DNA from: Gnetum montanum
Taxonomy: Eukaryota > Streptophyta > Gnetopsida > Gnetales > Gnetaceae
Direction: 5' to 3'
Assembly: GCA_015680685.1 (NCBI GenBank)
Contig: MNCI01037634.1
Coordinates: 372,383-412,618 of the forward strand
Length of the DNA: 40,236 nucleotides
Made by a program: the position numbers and the translations under genes. The notes beneath the pieces are model-generated. The model had not been told where the DNA came from and did no database searches. It saw only the letters and a program-made list of their open reading frames with translations. Positions 39,614-40,236 of the stretch are shown here, piece by piece. How positions within the stretch are numbered: the stretch's first letter is position 1; each line of letters begins with the position of its first letter.

Positions 39614-40236
39614 TGATGAGAGTGGTTACTGTAGCAGTTATTCTAATTATTAGAGTGGTTACTCTAGTAGTTATTCTAATTATTAGAGTGGTTACTCTAG
39701 TAGTTATTCTAATTATTAGAGTGGTTACTCTAGTAGTTATTCTAATTATTAGAGTGGTTACTCTAGTAGTTATTCTAATTATTAGAGTGGTTACTCTAGT
39801 AGTTATTCTAATTATTAGAGTGGTTACTCTAGTAGTTATTCTCATTATTAGAGTGGTTACTCTAGCGGTTACTTTAGTAGTTATTCTACTTATTAGAGCT
39901 ATTACTCTAATTATTAGAGTAGTTGCTCCCAAGTCTATAAATATAGTGCCCAGGTGCACAATTGGGAGGGATTCTTTAGCAATCAAGTAGCAAAACTCTT
40001 GTAGTCTATTTGAAAGTTAGAGTATTTTCGAAGTGCCTGCAGTAGGAGGTTTAGGTGTGGACAGATCTTTATTCAAGCATTGATGTACCTGAGCACACCA
40101 ATGTGTTGGCAATAAAGATGAGCTCTTTGATTCATCCTTGTAGCACTTGAGACTTGTTTTCTTACACATTTTATTTTATTTTATTTTTCTTATGCATTTA
40201 TTTTATTTTATGCACTTTACATTTATGTTATTAGCA
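39614..40236 (+). repeat. Element C 3' LTR, cut by window end
   Basis: It begins TGATGAG after the purine tract and aligns with 30398-30898 of the 5' LTR, apart from the longer minisatellite. It ends at the window edge in the A/T-rich ttattagca that corresponds to 30892-30898. Confidence 0.95.
39619..39890 (+). repeat. 33-bp minisatellite in 3' LTR, about eight units
   Basis: Regular 33-bp units start near 39621, 39654, 39687, 39720, 39753, 39786, 39819 and 39852. They are almost identical from the second to the sixth and diverged at both ends, the pattern of recent internal expansion. Open frames of 125-147 codons on both strands come only from this repeat. Confidence 0.95.

Larger units (their letters stand above)
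30398..40236 (+). mobile_element. Element C: Athila-like Ty3/gypsy retrotransposon, 3' end outside window
   Basis: A 962-bp 5' LTR (30398-31359), a tRNA-Asp-type PBS, gag, protease, RT, RNase H, integrase, a 2-kb 3' region and the first 623 bp of the 3' LTR (39614 on) are all in the same orientation. The protease motif DLGSIVNLIS, RT motif EVFIDDFST and PBS are those of Athila-type elements. The internal part is about 8.25 kb. The two LTRs differ by roughly 8% by eye outside the minisatellite. All genes are broken, but the order is complete. The LTR family is the same as the solo LTR at 621-1456 in R-U5. Confidence 0.93.

Noticed and set aside
39619-39890. Regular direct repeats that could suggest a CRISPR array
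   Set aside because: The units abut with no unique spacers and lie in an LTR of a plant element.
39543-39990. Overlapping open frames of 125 and 147 codons on both strands, and the similar pair at 30348-30654
   Set aside because: They consist of the 33-bp minisatellite, whose length is a multiple of three. The hydrophobic VVTLVVILIIR repeat is a product of the DNA repeat.

Overview
This window holds only transposable-element DNA. I see no intact host gene, rRNA, tRNA or CRISPR array. It looks like intergenic sequence of a large-genome seed plant, and a gymnosperm such as a conifer is my best guess. The reasons are AT-rich, heavily decayed Ty3/gypsy and Copia LTR retrotransposons, deep nesting, LTR pairs that differ visibly, and coding frames broken mostly by TAG/TGA/TAA where related proteins carry Gln, Trp or Arg codons. 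The species is an inference. The assembly has Ns at 8795, 11599, 11884 and 16734-16803.

Layout. (1) 1 to about 7.4 kb: Element A, a decayed + strand Ty3/gypsy element. Its 5' LTR is cut by the window start and interrupted by an 836-bp solo LTR (621-1456, TSD attag). Its pol has an RNase H-like domain upstream of RT, then RT, RNase H and integrase. Both LTR copies carry a related reading frame of 70-90 codons. (2) 7530-7883 plus 27512-28092: one Copia solo LTR (TSD atcca at 7525-7529 and 28093-28097), split by the next element. (3) 7884-27511: a giant (19.6 kb) minus-strand Ty3/gypsy element of Tat/Ogre type with LTRs at 7884-9278 and 26085-27511. Reading right to left it has PBS, leader, gag, protease, then an 8.7-kb module, then RT-RNase H-second RNase H-integrase. 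(4) 28.1-30.4 kb: degenerate palindrome-rich short repeats. (5) 30398 to the window end: Element C, a + strand Athila-like Ty3/gypsy element with 5' LTR, tRNA-Asp-type PBS, gag, DLGS-type protease, RT, RNase H, integrase, a 2-kb non-coding 3' region, a purine tract and the first 623 bp of the 3' LTR.

The most unusual part is the module inside the giant element (13.3-22.1 kb). Between the protease end and the RT start, where Ogre elements have a short intron, lie a long array of about 190-bp units (alternating, so about 380 bp) and an antisense (+ strand) decayed gene with an apparent exon-intron structure (17939-21303, four GT-AG introns). A 29-bp minisatellite occurs at three sites, beside the integrase end (10257-10401) and at both edges of the module (13504-13619 and 21608-21748), as if it marks the joints between modules.

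A second theme is that the LTR families here (solo LTR/Element C family, Copia LTR, giant element) each carry a tandem array of a short palindromic motif in or near U3, with a different core in each: GATATC, GAGTGGTTACTC, AGATGTCT and a TTCCATGCTGGGG-type motif. The solo LTR and Element C share R-U5 sequence but have unrelated U3 arrays.
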